In this document: positions 1 through 6,682 of the stretch, piece by piece
Position numbering within the stretch: position 1 is the first letter of the stretch
Layout of the letters: each line of letters starts with the position of its first letter
Assembly (NCBI GenBank): GCA_007122045.1
Contig: SKJM01000463.1
Span: 1 to 6,806 of the forward strand
Source of the DNA: Planctomycetales bacterium
GTDB taxonomy: Bacteria; Planctomycetota; Planctomycetia; Pirellulales; Thermoguttaceae
Length of the DNA: 6,806 bases
Direction: 5' to 3'
Notes under the pieces: model-generated
Told to the model about the DNA's origin: nothing
Databases searched by the model: none
Seen by the model: only the letters and a program-made list of their open reading frames with translations
Position numbers and translations under genes: made by a program

Positions 1-105
1 GAACTGGTCAGACTTATGAAGCCGGAGGAAGTGCCGAACGAGGTGCGTGACATGCTGGATGGCATCGTGGCTGTGGCGCAGAAGTCGAAACCGAAGCGGC
101 AATAG
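1..105 (+). CDS. C-terminal fragment of an unidentified protein
   Basis: Frame 1 is open from the first base and encodes 34 residues ending in KSKPKRQ, followed by two consecutive stop codons (TAG TAG). The visible part has a short segment beginning LMKPEEVPNEV, then a likely amphipathic helix, and a basic lysine/arginine-rich tail. The start and most of the gene lie outside the window. I do not recognise the family from this tail; it does not resemble the C-terminus of a biotin-pathway aminotransferase. It lies on the same strand as bioD, 63 bases upstream, so cotranscription is possible, and no convincing terminator is visible between them. The open frame could also be chance, but GC-rich third positions and the double stop support a true gene end. 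Confidence 0.5.
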   Translation, partial: ELVRLMKPEEVPNEVRDMLDGIVAVAQKSKPKRQ

Positions 106-150
106 TAGAGGCCGCCAGCCAGATGGCCTTGCTGGATACGCGGCACCTGA

Positions 151-1025
<875 letters not shown>

Positions 1026-1132
1026 AACCGGCCTTTCGTCGGGTGAGGATTGTGCCCCGTCGTGCCGTCGCCGGCCGGGCGAGTGAACGCCGGGCATCGG
1101 ATGGAAGCATACCACACTCGGCCGCGCCGTCG

Positions 1133-1138
1133 TAAGAT
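1133..1138 (+). promoter_or_regulatory. Possible -10 element for leaderless mnmG
   Basis: TAAGAT (4 of 6 matches to TATAAT) ends 6 bases before the mnmG ATG, so transcription would begin at or next to the A of the start codon. There is no Shine-Dalgarno sequence ahead of this ATG, which fits a leaderless mRNA. No good -35 hexamer is seen 16-18 bases upstream (TACCAC), so this is only suggestive. Confidence 0.3.
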
Positions 1139-1144
1139 GTAGAC

Positions 1145-2986
1145 ATGGAACCGACATACGAACTCGACGTGGTGGTAGTGGGCGGCGGTCACGCGGGCAC
1201 CGAAGCAGCACTGGCGGCGGCGCGCATGGGCGCGCGGACCGCGCTGTTGACCGACAATCTCGATACCGTCGCGCAGATGAGCTGCAACCCGGCCGTCGGC
1301 GGGGTAGGCAAGGGCCATATCGTCCGCGAAATCGACGCCTTGGGCGGGGTCATGGGCCGGGCGGCCGACCGGACCGGCATCCAGTTCCGCGTGCTCAACC
1401 GCCGCAAGGGGCCGGCCATGCACGGCCCCCGAGCCCAGGCCGACAAGGCCGCCTACCGCCAGGAGGTCAAACGCCTCTGCGAGGCGCAGCCGAACCTCAC
1501 CCTGCGGCAAGAGTCGGTCGTGGACCTGCTGGCCGAAGGACCCGCCGACGCCCCGCATATGGCCGGGGTGCGCGTGACGGGCGGGGCCGTGTACCGGGCC
1601 CGGGCCGTCGTGCTGTGCTCCGGCACATTCATGCAGGGGATGCTGCACGTGGGCGAAAACGCCTTGCCCGGCGGCCGGATGGGCGAGCCCGCCACGAGCG
1701 GCATCAGCGGGGCGCTCCGCCGGCTGGGACTCACCCTGGCCCGATTCAAGACCTGCACGCCGCCCCGGGTGAACGGCCGGACGATCGACTTCGACCGGAC
1801 CGAGCCCCAGCCGGGCGACGCGCGGCCCCAGCCATTTTCGTTTCTCACCGGGCAGATCGACTGCGAGCAATTGCCCTGTTCCATCACCTACACCAACGAG
1901 GCCGTCCACGCGCTGATCCGCGCGAACCTCCACCGCGCCCCCATGCATACCGGGTCCATTCGGTCGGCCGAGCCGCGGTACTGCCCCTCGGTCGAGACCA
2001 AGATCGTCCGGTTCCCGGAGAAGACGCGGCACCAAATCTTCCTCGAACCGGAAGGACGAACCACCCATGAGTACTACCTCAATGGCCTGCCCACGAGTTT
2101 GCCCCGCGACGTGCAGGAGGGCATCCTCCGCCATATCCCCGGATTGGAGCATGCGGCGATTCTCCGCTACGGCTATGCCATCGAGTACGACTACGTGCCG
2201 CCGCAACAGCTCTTCCGCCGGCTCGAAACCAAGCGCGTCGGAGGCTTGTATCTGGCCGGGCAGGTCAACGGGACCACCGGCTACGAGGAGGCCGCCGGCC
2301 AGGGCCTCCTCGCCGGCGCGAACGCGGCCCTGGCGCTGCAAGGCAAGCCGCCGCTGGTGCTCGGCCGCGACCAGGCCTACCTCGGCGTGATGATCGACGA
2401 CCTCGTCACCCGCGGCGTCGACGAACCCTACCGCATGTTCACCAGCCGGGCCGAGTATCGGCTCCTGCTGCGGCACGACAACGCCGACCGACGGTTGACC
2501 CCCTTGGGGCGGGGCCTCGGGCTGGTTGGCGACGAGCGTTGGAACCGCTTCCGGGAGAAGCAGGCCGAGATCGAGCGGGCCAGCCGGCTGCTCGGCCAAT
2601 TACGAATCGGCCCGCTCACCCTGGAGCAGCACCTCCGCCGGCCGGAGACCTTGTGGTCGGACCTGGCGGCGCGCCATCCGGCGCTGGGGGAGGTTTCGGC
2701 CGAGACGGCAGCGACGCTAACCAGCGACGCGAAGTATGCGGGCTACCTGGTCCGGCAGGAGGCCGAGATCGCCCGGCAACGTCGCTTCGCCGAGCGGGGC
2801 ATCCCCCCCGACTTCGACTATACGGCGGTAAGCCATCTGCGGGCCGAAGCGCGGGAGCAACTCGGCCGGGTGCGTCCGGGCGACCTCGCCCAGGCCGGCC
2901 GGATTCCGGGGATCACCCCGGCGGACCTTTCGGTGCTGATGTTACACCTTCAAAACCGGGGCGGAGGGCAAACCCAGGGGGTATAA
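1145..2986 (+). CDS. mnmG: tRNA uridine 5-carboxymethylaminomethyl modification enzyme MnmG (GidA)
   Basis: MnmG works with the GTPase MnmE to install carboxymethylaminomethyl groups at C5 of the wobble uridine (U34) of certain tRNAs, using FAD, methylene-tetrahydrofolate and glycine or ammonium. The 613-residue length fits the family (E. coli about 629). The N-terminus is a Rossmann FAD-binding motif, GGGHAG (13-18). It is followed by the signature [20 protein letters not shown] (45-64), whose Cys47 is the conserved Cys of SCNPA. Cys280 in PRYCPS matches the second conserved catalytic Cys (277 in E. coli). GEPATSGIS (180-188), HQIFLEPEG (296-304), [17 protein letters not shown] (371-387) and [16 protein letters not shown] (433-448) are further family signatures. 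The C-terminal helical domain that binds MnmE and tRNA is complete (YAGYL at 531-535; [11 protein letters not shown] at 586-596). The start places the FAD motif exactly where homologs have it. mnmE and rsmG, frequent partners, are not in the window. Confidence 0.97.
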   Translation: MEPTYELDVVVVGGGHAGTEAALAAARMGARTALLTDNLDTVAQMSCNPAVGGVGKGHIVREIDALGGVMGRAADRTGIQFRVLNRRKGPAMHGPRAQADKAAYRQEVKRLCEAQPNLTLRQESVVDLLAEGPADAPHMAGVRVTGGAVYRARAVVLCSGTFMQGMLHVGENALPGGRMGEPATSGISGALRRLGLTLARFKTCTPPRVNGRTIDFDRTEPQPGDARPQPFSFLTGQIDCEQLPCSITYTNEAVHALIRANLHRAPMHTGSIRSAEPRYCPSVETKIVRFPEKTRHQIFLEPEGRTTHEYYLNGLPTSLPRDVQEGILRHIPGLEHAAILRYGYAIEYDYVPPQQLFRRLETKRVGGLYLAGQVNGTTGYEEAAGQGLLAGANAALALQGKPPLVLGRDQAYLGVMIDDLVTRGVDEPYRMFTSRAEYRLLLRHDNADRRLTPLGRGLGLVGDERWNRFREKQAEIERASRLLGQLRIGPLTLEQHLRRPETLWSDLAARHPALGEVSAETAATLTSDAKYAGYLVRQEAEIARQRRFAERGIPPDFDYTAVSHLRAEAREQLGRVRPGDLAQAGRIPGITPADLSVLMLHLQNRGGGQTQGV

Positions 2987-3112
2987 TTACGGCCCAAAGA
3001 GGGCATACCGAAGCCGCTGGCGGACGCTCCCGGCCGGGAAAAAACGGCCAGGTGAATTGCGATTGTTCCGTAAACTCTTCCGCGGTAAAGCTTTGCGGAA
3101 GATGGAATCGCC
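2987..3112. other. Non-coding stretch upstream of the regulator promoter
   Basis: No gene is supported here. It contains a 10-base palindrome CCCGGCCGGG (3029-3038) running into six A residues, and an overlapping small inverted repeat GGCCG (3032-3036) / CGGCC (3045-3049) with an A-rich loop, 46 bases past the mnmG stop. These could form a weak hairpin at the 3' end of the mnmG transcript, but there is no downstream T-run, so an intrinsic terminator cannot be claimed. The second half is less GC-rich than the flanking genes, typical of promoter DNA. Confidence 0.5.
3077..3101. repeat. Inverted repeat upstream of the regulator promoter, possible operator
   Basis: CTTCCGC (3077-3083) and GCGGAAG (3095-3101) are perfect 7-base inverted arms separated by 11 bases that include the smaller palindrome AAAGCTTT (3087-3094). 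The right arm ends 11 bases before the -35 hexamer, at about -46 to -70 relative to the predicted start. This is a common place for an activator or autoregulator site; the helix-turn-helix regulator encoded downstream is an obvious candidate to bind it. As RNA it would also form a stem, but no T-run follows, so a terminator is less likely. Confidence 0.45.
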
Positions 3113-3140
3113 TTGACTGGCACGGAAAGATAGCTATAAT
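3113..3140 (+). promoter_or_regulatory. Strong sigma70-type promoter for the HTH-receiver regulator
   Basis: TTGACT (3113-3118; 5 of 6 to TTGACA) and a perfect TATAAT (3135-3140) are separated by 16 bases. The predicted transcription start is near 3147-3148. It faces the regulator gene, whose start codon is about 212 bases downstream, giving a long untranslated leader. Such a near-consensus match stands out in GC-rich DNA and is the clearest promoter in the window. Confidence 0.8.
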
Positions 3141-3146
3141 TAGGGC

Positions 3147-3359
3147 TATGTGGCAAGTTCGGTAATGTCGGCAGAACCGGATAGGCCTGCTGTTTGCACA
3201 CAGCGAAATAGAGTAACGAGTCTGCGTATCCCGCGGGCTCAGGGCGAATTGACAGCCGATTCAAGCACGGAGGACCAGGAACCCGAGAGGCTCGCCGACG
3301 GCGTTCCCGGGTTTCGCTACCACCAGCCTCGGCAGGGCTGGGCAAGAGGGACGGTGAAC
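3147..3359 (+). promoter_or_regulatory. Long structured 5' leader of the regulator mRNA
   Basis: Between the predicted transcription start and the regulator ATG lie about 212 bases with several possible stems. AACCCG (3280-3285) can pair with CGGGTT (3308-3313), enclosing CGCC-GAC-GGCG (3293-3303). CCAGCC (3323-3328) pairs with GGCTGG (3336-3341) around a 7-base loop, ending 3 bases before the ribosome binding site. The frame of the regulator is open through this region, but about a third of third codon positions are A or T here against under a tenth in the start of the gene body, so it is probably not translated. A five-codon frame ATG TGG CAA GTT CGG TAA (3148-3165) begins at the predicted transcript start. 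I do not recognise a known riboswitch class. Confidence 0.45.
3345..3350 (+). promoter_or_regulatory. Ribosome binding site that fixes the regulator start
   Basis: AGAGGG lies 9 bases before the ATG at 3360, and a GGTGA is closer still. Together with the family's usual N-terminus (Met, then a few residues, then TTGEAAKIC), this favours 3360 over earlier in-frame starts at 3150 (GTG) and 3165 (ATG), which lack such a site. Confidence 0.6.
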
Positions 3360-3941
3360 ATGAAAACGGTGTTTACAACCGGCGAGGCGGCCAAGATCTG
3401 CAAGGTCAGCCAGCAGACGATCATCCGCTGTTTCGACTCCGGCCAGTTGAAGGGGTTCCGCGTGCCGGGCAGTCGCTTCCGGCGCATCCCGCGCGAGCAG
3501 CTCTACCTGTTCATGCGCGACAACGGCATCCCCACCGACGCCCTGGAAAGCGGCAAGCGGAAGATCCTCATCGTCGACGACGACGAGGAACTGGTCGAAC
3601 TGATTACCGACGTCCTCGAACGCGACGGCCGATTCGAAGTCCGCTCGGTCAACAACGGGTTCGACGCTGGCATGATGGTCAAGGAGTATCGCCCCGACCT
3701 GATCGTCCTCGACGTCATGCTGCCCGACATCAACGGCAAGGAAGTGTGCCAACGGGTCCGTAGCGACTCCAGCATGGACGACGTGCACATCATTTGCATC
3801 TCGGGCATGGTCGAAGAGGACAAGGTGCATGAATTGAAGGCGGCCGGCGCGAACGACTTCATGCACAAACCGTTCGAGGTCGAGAAGCTGGTCGAGCGGA
3901 TGTGCGCGATGCTCGATATCGAAGTCGGCTCGGCGGCCTAG
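3360..3941 (+). CDS. Response regulator with N-terminal excisionase-type HTH and C-terminal receiver domain
   Basis: The 193-residue protein has two parts. Residues 4-57 form a MerR/excisionase-like helix-turn-helix (FTTGEAAKICKVSQQTIIR, then the wing-like FRVPGSRFRRIPREQL) that should bind DNA. Residues 67-188 form a CheY-like receiver (KILIVDDDEE): the acidic pocket is Asp73-75, the phospho-acceptor is Asp118 in LIVLDVMLPD, the switch residues are Ser148 and Phe167, and the conserved Lys is Lys170 in HKP. All catalytic residues are present, so phosphorylation is expected. The order is the reverse of most response regulators, where the receiver comes first; this arrangement is known in planctomycetes and some other groups. 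A strong promoter and a long leader precede it. The histidine kinase gene begins 167 bases downstream on the same strand and is the likely partner. DNA targets are unknown; binding to the nearby inverted repeat would be autoregulation (inference). Confidence 0.9.
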   Translation: MKTVFTTGEAAKICKVSQQTIIRCFDSGQLKGFRVPGSRFRRIPREQLYLFMRDNGIPTDALESGKRKILIVDDDEELVELITDVLERDGRFEVRSVNNGFDAGMMVKEYRPDLIVLDVMLPDINGKEVCQRVRSDSSMDDVHIICISGMVEEDKVHELKAAGANDFMHKPFEVEKLVERMCAMLDIEVGSAA

Positions 3942-3984
3942 CCGTGCGACCCGCGTGGGCTCAGGAACGGCCCTCCCGTTGGGG

Positions 3985-4039
3985 TGCGCGCTTGAGCGCG
4001 CCCACCCGGCGCGAGCCGGATCCGGCACGCTAAAGCGTG
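3985..4039. repeat. Cluster of overlapping palindromes between regulator and kinase
   Basis: Three dyad-symmetric elements lie almost end to end: GCGCGC-TTGA-GCGCGC (3986-4001, with flanking GGT/ACC able to extend it across a small bulge); the perfect 12-base palindrome GCCGGATCCGGC (4015-4026); and CACGCTAAAGCGTG (4026-4039). An additional ACAGG/CCTGT pair (4055-4059 / 4074-4078) follows. There is no T-run, so these are not a standard terminator. The density of symmetry resembles intergenic palindromic repeats (REP/BIME-like) that are interspersed in many genomes; the family is not identified here. Alternatives are an mRNA processing or stabilising structure between two cotranscribed genes, or a protein-binding array. 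Confidence 0.5.
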
Positions 4040-4108
4040 AACTCCAACAAGGCGACAGGGTGTCTGCCGCAAGCCTGTTTCTGTATCCGACCCCAGCCGG
4101 CACACAAC

Positions 4109-4864
4109 ATGACCTCGGAATTCTGGTCGTCATGCCGGCGCCGGTACGGCGAGGAGGCGACGGCCGAGCTTCGCGCCGCGTTCGACGCGGCTCTGGAGGC
4201 CGAGAAGCTCGAGGCCCTGGCCGAGTTCGCGGCCGGCGCGGGCCACGAAATCAACAACCCGCTCACGGTCATCTCCGGCCGAGCGCAGTTGCTGCTGCGC
4301 GACGAGACCGACCCGGAGCGGCGCCGCACGCTGGCGCTGATCCGCGCCCAGGCGGTGCGCGTCCATGAAATGATCGCCGACATGCGGCTTTTCGCCCGGC
4401 CGCCGGAGCCGGAGCGGGAGCCCGTCGACGTGGGAGCCCTCCTCGGCCGGGTGGCGGAGGAACTCGGCGCCGAGTACGCCCGCCAGGACATCGCCGTTGC
4501 CTTCCCCGGCCAACCCGGCGATGCGTGGCTCGATGCCGACCCCGTCCAGGTCCACGTTGCCCTTCGAGCCCTCTGCCGCAACGCGGCCGAGGCCATCGGC
4601 CGCGGGGGCCGCATCGAGTTGGAACTGAGAACCGAGCCGGAGGAAATCCGCATCCTGGTGCGCGACACCGGCCCGGGCATATCGCCGGAGGAGCGCCGCC
4701 ACATCTTCGACCCGTTCTACTCGGCGCGCCAGGCGGGGCGGGGGCTGGGCCTCGGGCTGTCGAAAGCCTGGCGGATCGTCACCGGCCACGGCGGCCGCAT
4801 CGAGGTAAACAGCGAGCCCGGCCACGGCGCCACCTTCACCCTCCAATTCCCGCGCCGCGGGTAG
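4109..4864 (+). CDS. Soluble histidine kinase without a sensor domain
   Basis: The 251-residue protein has the core of a two-component histidine kinase. A short N-terminal helix (about 15-40) leads into the phospho-acceptor box GAGHEINNPL, with His46, and a dimerisation helix up to about residue 98. The ATP-binding domain follows, with N box (Asn158 in LCRNAAEAI), G1 box DTGPGIS (186-192), F box FDPFYSARQ (200-208) and G2 box GRGLGLGLS (210-218). No transmembrane segment, PAS, GAF or HAMP domain is seen, so it is probably cytoplasmic and takes its signal from a partner or a very short N-terminus. The start is uncertain: an in-frame GTG at 4037 would add 24 residues, but it lies inside the palindromic repeat; the ATG at 4109 is preferred although it has no clear ribosome binding site. 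The upstream HTH-receiver regulator is its likely phosphorylation target. Confidence 0.9.
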   Translation: MTSEFWSSCRRRYGEEATAELRAAFDAALEAEKLEALAEFAAGAGHEINNPLTVISGRAQLLLRDETDPERRRTLALIRAQAVRVHEMIADMRLFARPPEPEREPVDVGALLGRVAEELGAEYARQDIAVAFPGQPGDAWLDADPVQVHVALRALCRNAAEAIGRGGRIELELRTEPEEIRILVRDTGPGISPEERRHIFDPFYSARQAGRGLGLGLSKAWRIVTGHGGRIEVNSEPGHGATFTLQFPRRG

Positions 4865-4872
4865 CTGCAACC

Positions 4873-5604
4873 TCAGTTCCCATCTTCCAACGCTCCGAGC
4901 CGGCGCCGCAGCCGCCACATGGCGCGGACGATGCCGGGCAGCACGCCGGCAAGGCTCAGATGCCCGCCGGGGATCTCCGTCCAATCCACCGGGACTTCCG
5001 TAATCCGGTAGCCTCGCCGGTGGGCCAGGGCGAGCAGTTCGAGGTCGAACAGGTAGCCCGGTTCGGAAGTGCGTTGGAACAGGTCGCGGGCCGCCTCGCG
5101 GCGGAACATCTTGAAGCCGCATTGGGTATCGCGCACCGGTATGCGAAGCCACCATCGGGCCCAGGCCGCGAAGAGCCTGCCGGCCAATCCGCGCACCAGG
5201 GCGCGGCGGCGGCGGGCGCCGGGCGCGGCCAGCAGCCTGGAGCCGATCGCCAGATCGGCGCCGGACTCCAGGGCGGCGTGAAGCTTCACTTCCTCGGCAA
5301 TGGGCGTAGCGCCGTCGGCGTCGGCAAAGAGCAGCCGCTCGCCGTCGGCGGCCAACATGCCCGTCCGAACGGCGGCGCCCTTGCCGTGGTTGACCGGGTG
5401 AGAAATCAGGCGCAGGGCCGGCCAACCGGCCCGCCACGCCTCGACCACGGCCCCCAGCCCGTCGCGGCTGCCGTCGTCCACCACAATCACCTCGTGCGCG
5501 CCGGGGTACCGCGCTTCCAGGTATTGCTTCACTTCGCCAAGGTAGGGGGGTAACCGGTCGGCTTCGTTGAAGGCGGGCAGGATGATCGAAAGTGCCGTCG
5601 TCAT
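4873..5604 (-). CDS. Glycosyltransferase family 2, dolichyl/polyprenyl-phosphate glucosyltransferase-like
   Basis: This 243-residue GT-A fold enzyme should transfer a sugar from a nucleotide donor, probably to a polyprenyl phosphate. Visible motifs are SIILPAFNEADRLP (6-19), VVDDGS (41-46), HGKGAAVRTGM (73-83), the metal-binding DADGAT (95-100), IGSRL (120-124), DTQCGFKMFRREAA (159-172) and LFDLELLALA (185-194), followed by EVPVDW (203-208). The DTQCGFKMF block and the overall order resemble the ALG5/DPM1-type enzymes. No C-terminal membrane helices are evident, so it would be cytoplasmic or peripheral, using an Arg-rich helix region near 130-155. An in-frame TGA lies three codons before the ATG at 5604, which fixes the start. 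It ends 8 bases from the convergent kinase gene, with no terminator between. Donor and acceptor cannot be told from sequence alone. Confidence 0.88.
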   Translation of the reverse strand: MTTALSIILPAFNEADRLPPYLGEVKQYLEARYPGAHEVIVVDDGSRDGLGAVVEAWRAGWPALRLISHPVNHGKGAAVRTGMLAADGERLLFADADGATPIAEEVKLHAALESGADLAIGSRLLAAPGARRRRALVRGLAGRLFAAWARWWLRIPVRDTQCGFKMFRREAARDLFQRTSEPGYLFDLELLALAHRRGYRITEVPVDWTEIPGGHLSLAGVLPGIVRAMWRLRRRLGALEDGN

Positions 5605-5612
5605 AGAACGCC

Positions 5613-5621
5613 ATCATACCA
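5613..5621 (-). promoter_or_regulatory. Possible extended -10 promoter for the glycosyltransferase
   Basis: Read on the minus strand, TGGTATGAT contains TATGAT (5 of 6 to TATAAT) preceded by TG one base upstream, the extended -10 form that can function without a good -35. It ends 8 bases before the ATG, so the transcript would start at or within about two bases of the start codon. There is no Shine-Dalgarno sequence, consistent with leaderless translation. Confidence 0.45.
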
Positions 5622-5699
5622 TCAACGGCTGGGCCGTGCCGCCGCCTTAGCCCATTGGGGGGGGCGCATTGTGGCCCAGGCAATAGGCGCGGGAGCATC

Positions 5700-5728
5700 T
5701 TGTAACTGCGGGACGCGCCGATTAGACT
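5700..5728 (+). promoter_or_regulatory. Possible promoter of the ThuA-domain gene
   Basis: TTGTAA (5700-5705) and TAGACT (5723-5728) are 17 bases apart, each matching 4 of 6 consensus positions. Transcription would start near 5735, giving a leader of about 70 bases before the ATG. This is the best candidate in the 199-base divergent gap, but the match is only moderate. Confidence 0.35.
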
Positions 5729-5741
5729 GGCTTTCGTTGAT

Positions 5742-5753
5742 GGGAACTGTCCC
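5742..5753. repeat. Short GGGAACTGTCCC dyad, possible REP-type remnant
   Basis: GGGAACTGTCCC has GGGA/TCCC arms around ACTG, and a related GGTCCCCTGTTTTCC follows at about 5774-5788. Motifs of the GGGACAGTTCCC kind occur as interspersed repeats linked to REP-associated transposases in many bacteria (general knowledge). Here it is a single imperfect copy in the leader of the ThuA gene, so the assignment is weak. Confidence 0.2.
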
Positions 5754-5791
5754 CGTGTGCGTCTGTCGTTTGTGGTCCCCTGTTTTCCTTC

Positions 5792-5796
5792 AGGAG
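5792..5796 (+). promoter_or_regulatory. Ribosome binding site of the ThuA-domain gene
   Basis: AGGAG, with a 7-base spacer to the ATG at 5804, is the strongest Shine-Dalgarno match in the window and fixes this start, which also gives a correct signal peptide. It contrasts with the other genes, most of which lack one. Confidence 0.8.
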
Positions 5797-5803
5797 TACT
5801 GTC

Positions 5804-6682
5804 ATGTTGAACCGACGTCTGTTCATTGTGCTGGCCGCCTCGCACGTGCTTGCCGTGGCGGCCCTGGCGGCCGATGCGCCGCTGAAAGCCCTGATTGTCG
5901 ATGGCCAGAATGCCCACGACTGGCAAGCGACCACTCCGGTGCTCAAGGAGATACTGGAGGATTCCGGCCTGTTCACCGTCGACGTAGCCACTTCGCCGCC
6001 GCGGGGTGAGGACATGAGCGGTTTCAAGCCCGACTTTGCCAAGTACGACGTGGTCGTGAGCAACTACCAAGGCGCCGAGTGGCCCGAAGACACGAAGCAG
6101 GCCATTCTCGATTACGTGCGCGGCGGGGGCGGGCTGGTCATTTACCACTTCGCGTGCGCGGCCTTTCCGAACTGGCCGGAGTGGAACGAGATGATCGGGC
6201 TGGGCGGCTGGGGCGGCCGCAACGAGAAGCACGGGCCGTATGCCCGCTGGAAGGACGGCAAGGTGGTGCTCGACCACTCGCCCGGCCGCGGCGGGGGCCA
6301 CGGGCCGATGCAGGAGTTCGCCCTGGACGTGCGCGACCCCGATCACCCGATTACCAAGGGCCTGCCACCCCGGTTCGCCCACGTGGAAGATGAGTTGTAC
6401 GGATGGCTCCGTGGCCCCGCGAAGAACCTGACCGTGTTGGCGACCGCCTTCGCGCCCAAGGAGAAGGGCGGCGCCGACGAGCACGAGCCGATCCTGTTCA
6501 CGGTCCGCTACGGCAAGGGCCGTGTGTTCCAGAATGCCCTCGGCCACCTGCCCGAGCAGCTCAAGAGCGTGGCGTTCATCGTCACGTTTCAGCGCGGTTG
6601 CGAGTGGGCCGCCACGGGCAAGGTGACCCAGGAAGTGCCCGACGACTTCCCCGGCCCCGACAAACCGGTCGTGCGCGACTGA
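5804..6682 (+). CDS. Secreted ThuA-like domain protein
   Basis: The 292-residue protein begins with a signal peptide ([14 protein letters not shown], hydrophobic to about residue 22, likely cleavage near Ala22-Ala23), so it is probably exported. The mature part is a ThuA-like domain, a class I glutamine-amidotransferase-like fold. It has a first strand [13 protein letters not shown] (28-40), [14 protein letters not shown] (81-94), the glycine-rich turn [18 protein letters not shown] (104-121), GGWGGR (134-139), [12 protein letters not shown] (178-189) followed by HVEDELYG (193-200), and [21 protein letters not shown] (228-248). The family is named after a rhizobial trehalose-utilisation protein, but exported planctomycete members have no settled function; a role in carbohydrate breakdown is a guess. 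The gene stands alone, divergent from the glycosyltransferase, with a good ribosome binding site. No C-terminal anchor or extra domain is visible; the tail ends [12 protein letters not shown]. Confidence 0.9.
   Translation: MLNRRLFIVLAASHVLAVAALAADAPLKALIVDGQNAHDWQATTPVLKEILEDSGLFTVDVATSPPRGEDMSGFKPDFAKYDVVVSNYQGAEWPEDTKQAILDYVRGGGGLVIYHFACAAFPNWPEWNEMIGLGGWGGRNEKHGPYARWKDGKVVLDHSPGRGGGHGPMQEFALDVRDPDHPITKGLPPRFAHVEDELYGWLRGPAKNLTVLATAFAPKEKGGADEHEPILFTVRYGKGRVFQNALGHLPEQLKSVAFIVTFQRGCEWAATGKVTQEVPDDFPGPDKPVVRD

Noticed and set aside
2982..2987. TATAAT at the mnmG stop codon as a second promoter
   Set aside because: No -35-like hexamer is present 16-18 bases upstream (GC-rich GGCGGA), and there is no gene shortly downstream other than the one with its own better promoter.
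3029..3049. Intrinsic terminator after mnmG
   Set aside because: The stems are short and the only homopolymer is an A-run within the loop; no T-run follows.
3119..3135. TGGCAC as a possible sigma54 -24 element
   Set aside because: The required TTGC-type -12 element is absent at the proper spacing, and the overlapping TTGACT/TATAAT pair explains the region better.
3150..3359. N-terminal extension of the regulator from GTG 3150 or ATG 3165
   Set aside because: These starts lack a ribosome binding site, third-position GC is clearly lower than in the gene body, the translation has no recognisable domain, and the HTH family normally starts close to the TTGEAAKIC motif.
4037..4108. GTG start of the kinase at 4037
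   Set aside because: The GTG is part of the palindrome 4026-4039, and the 24 added residues look like translated intergenic repeat; the ATG at 4109 is preferred though not proven.
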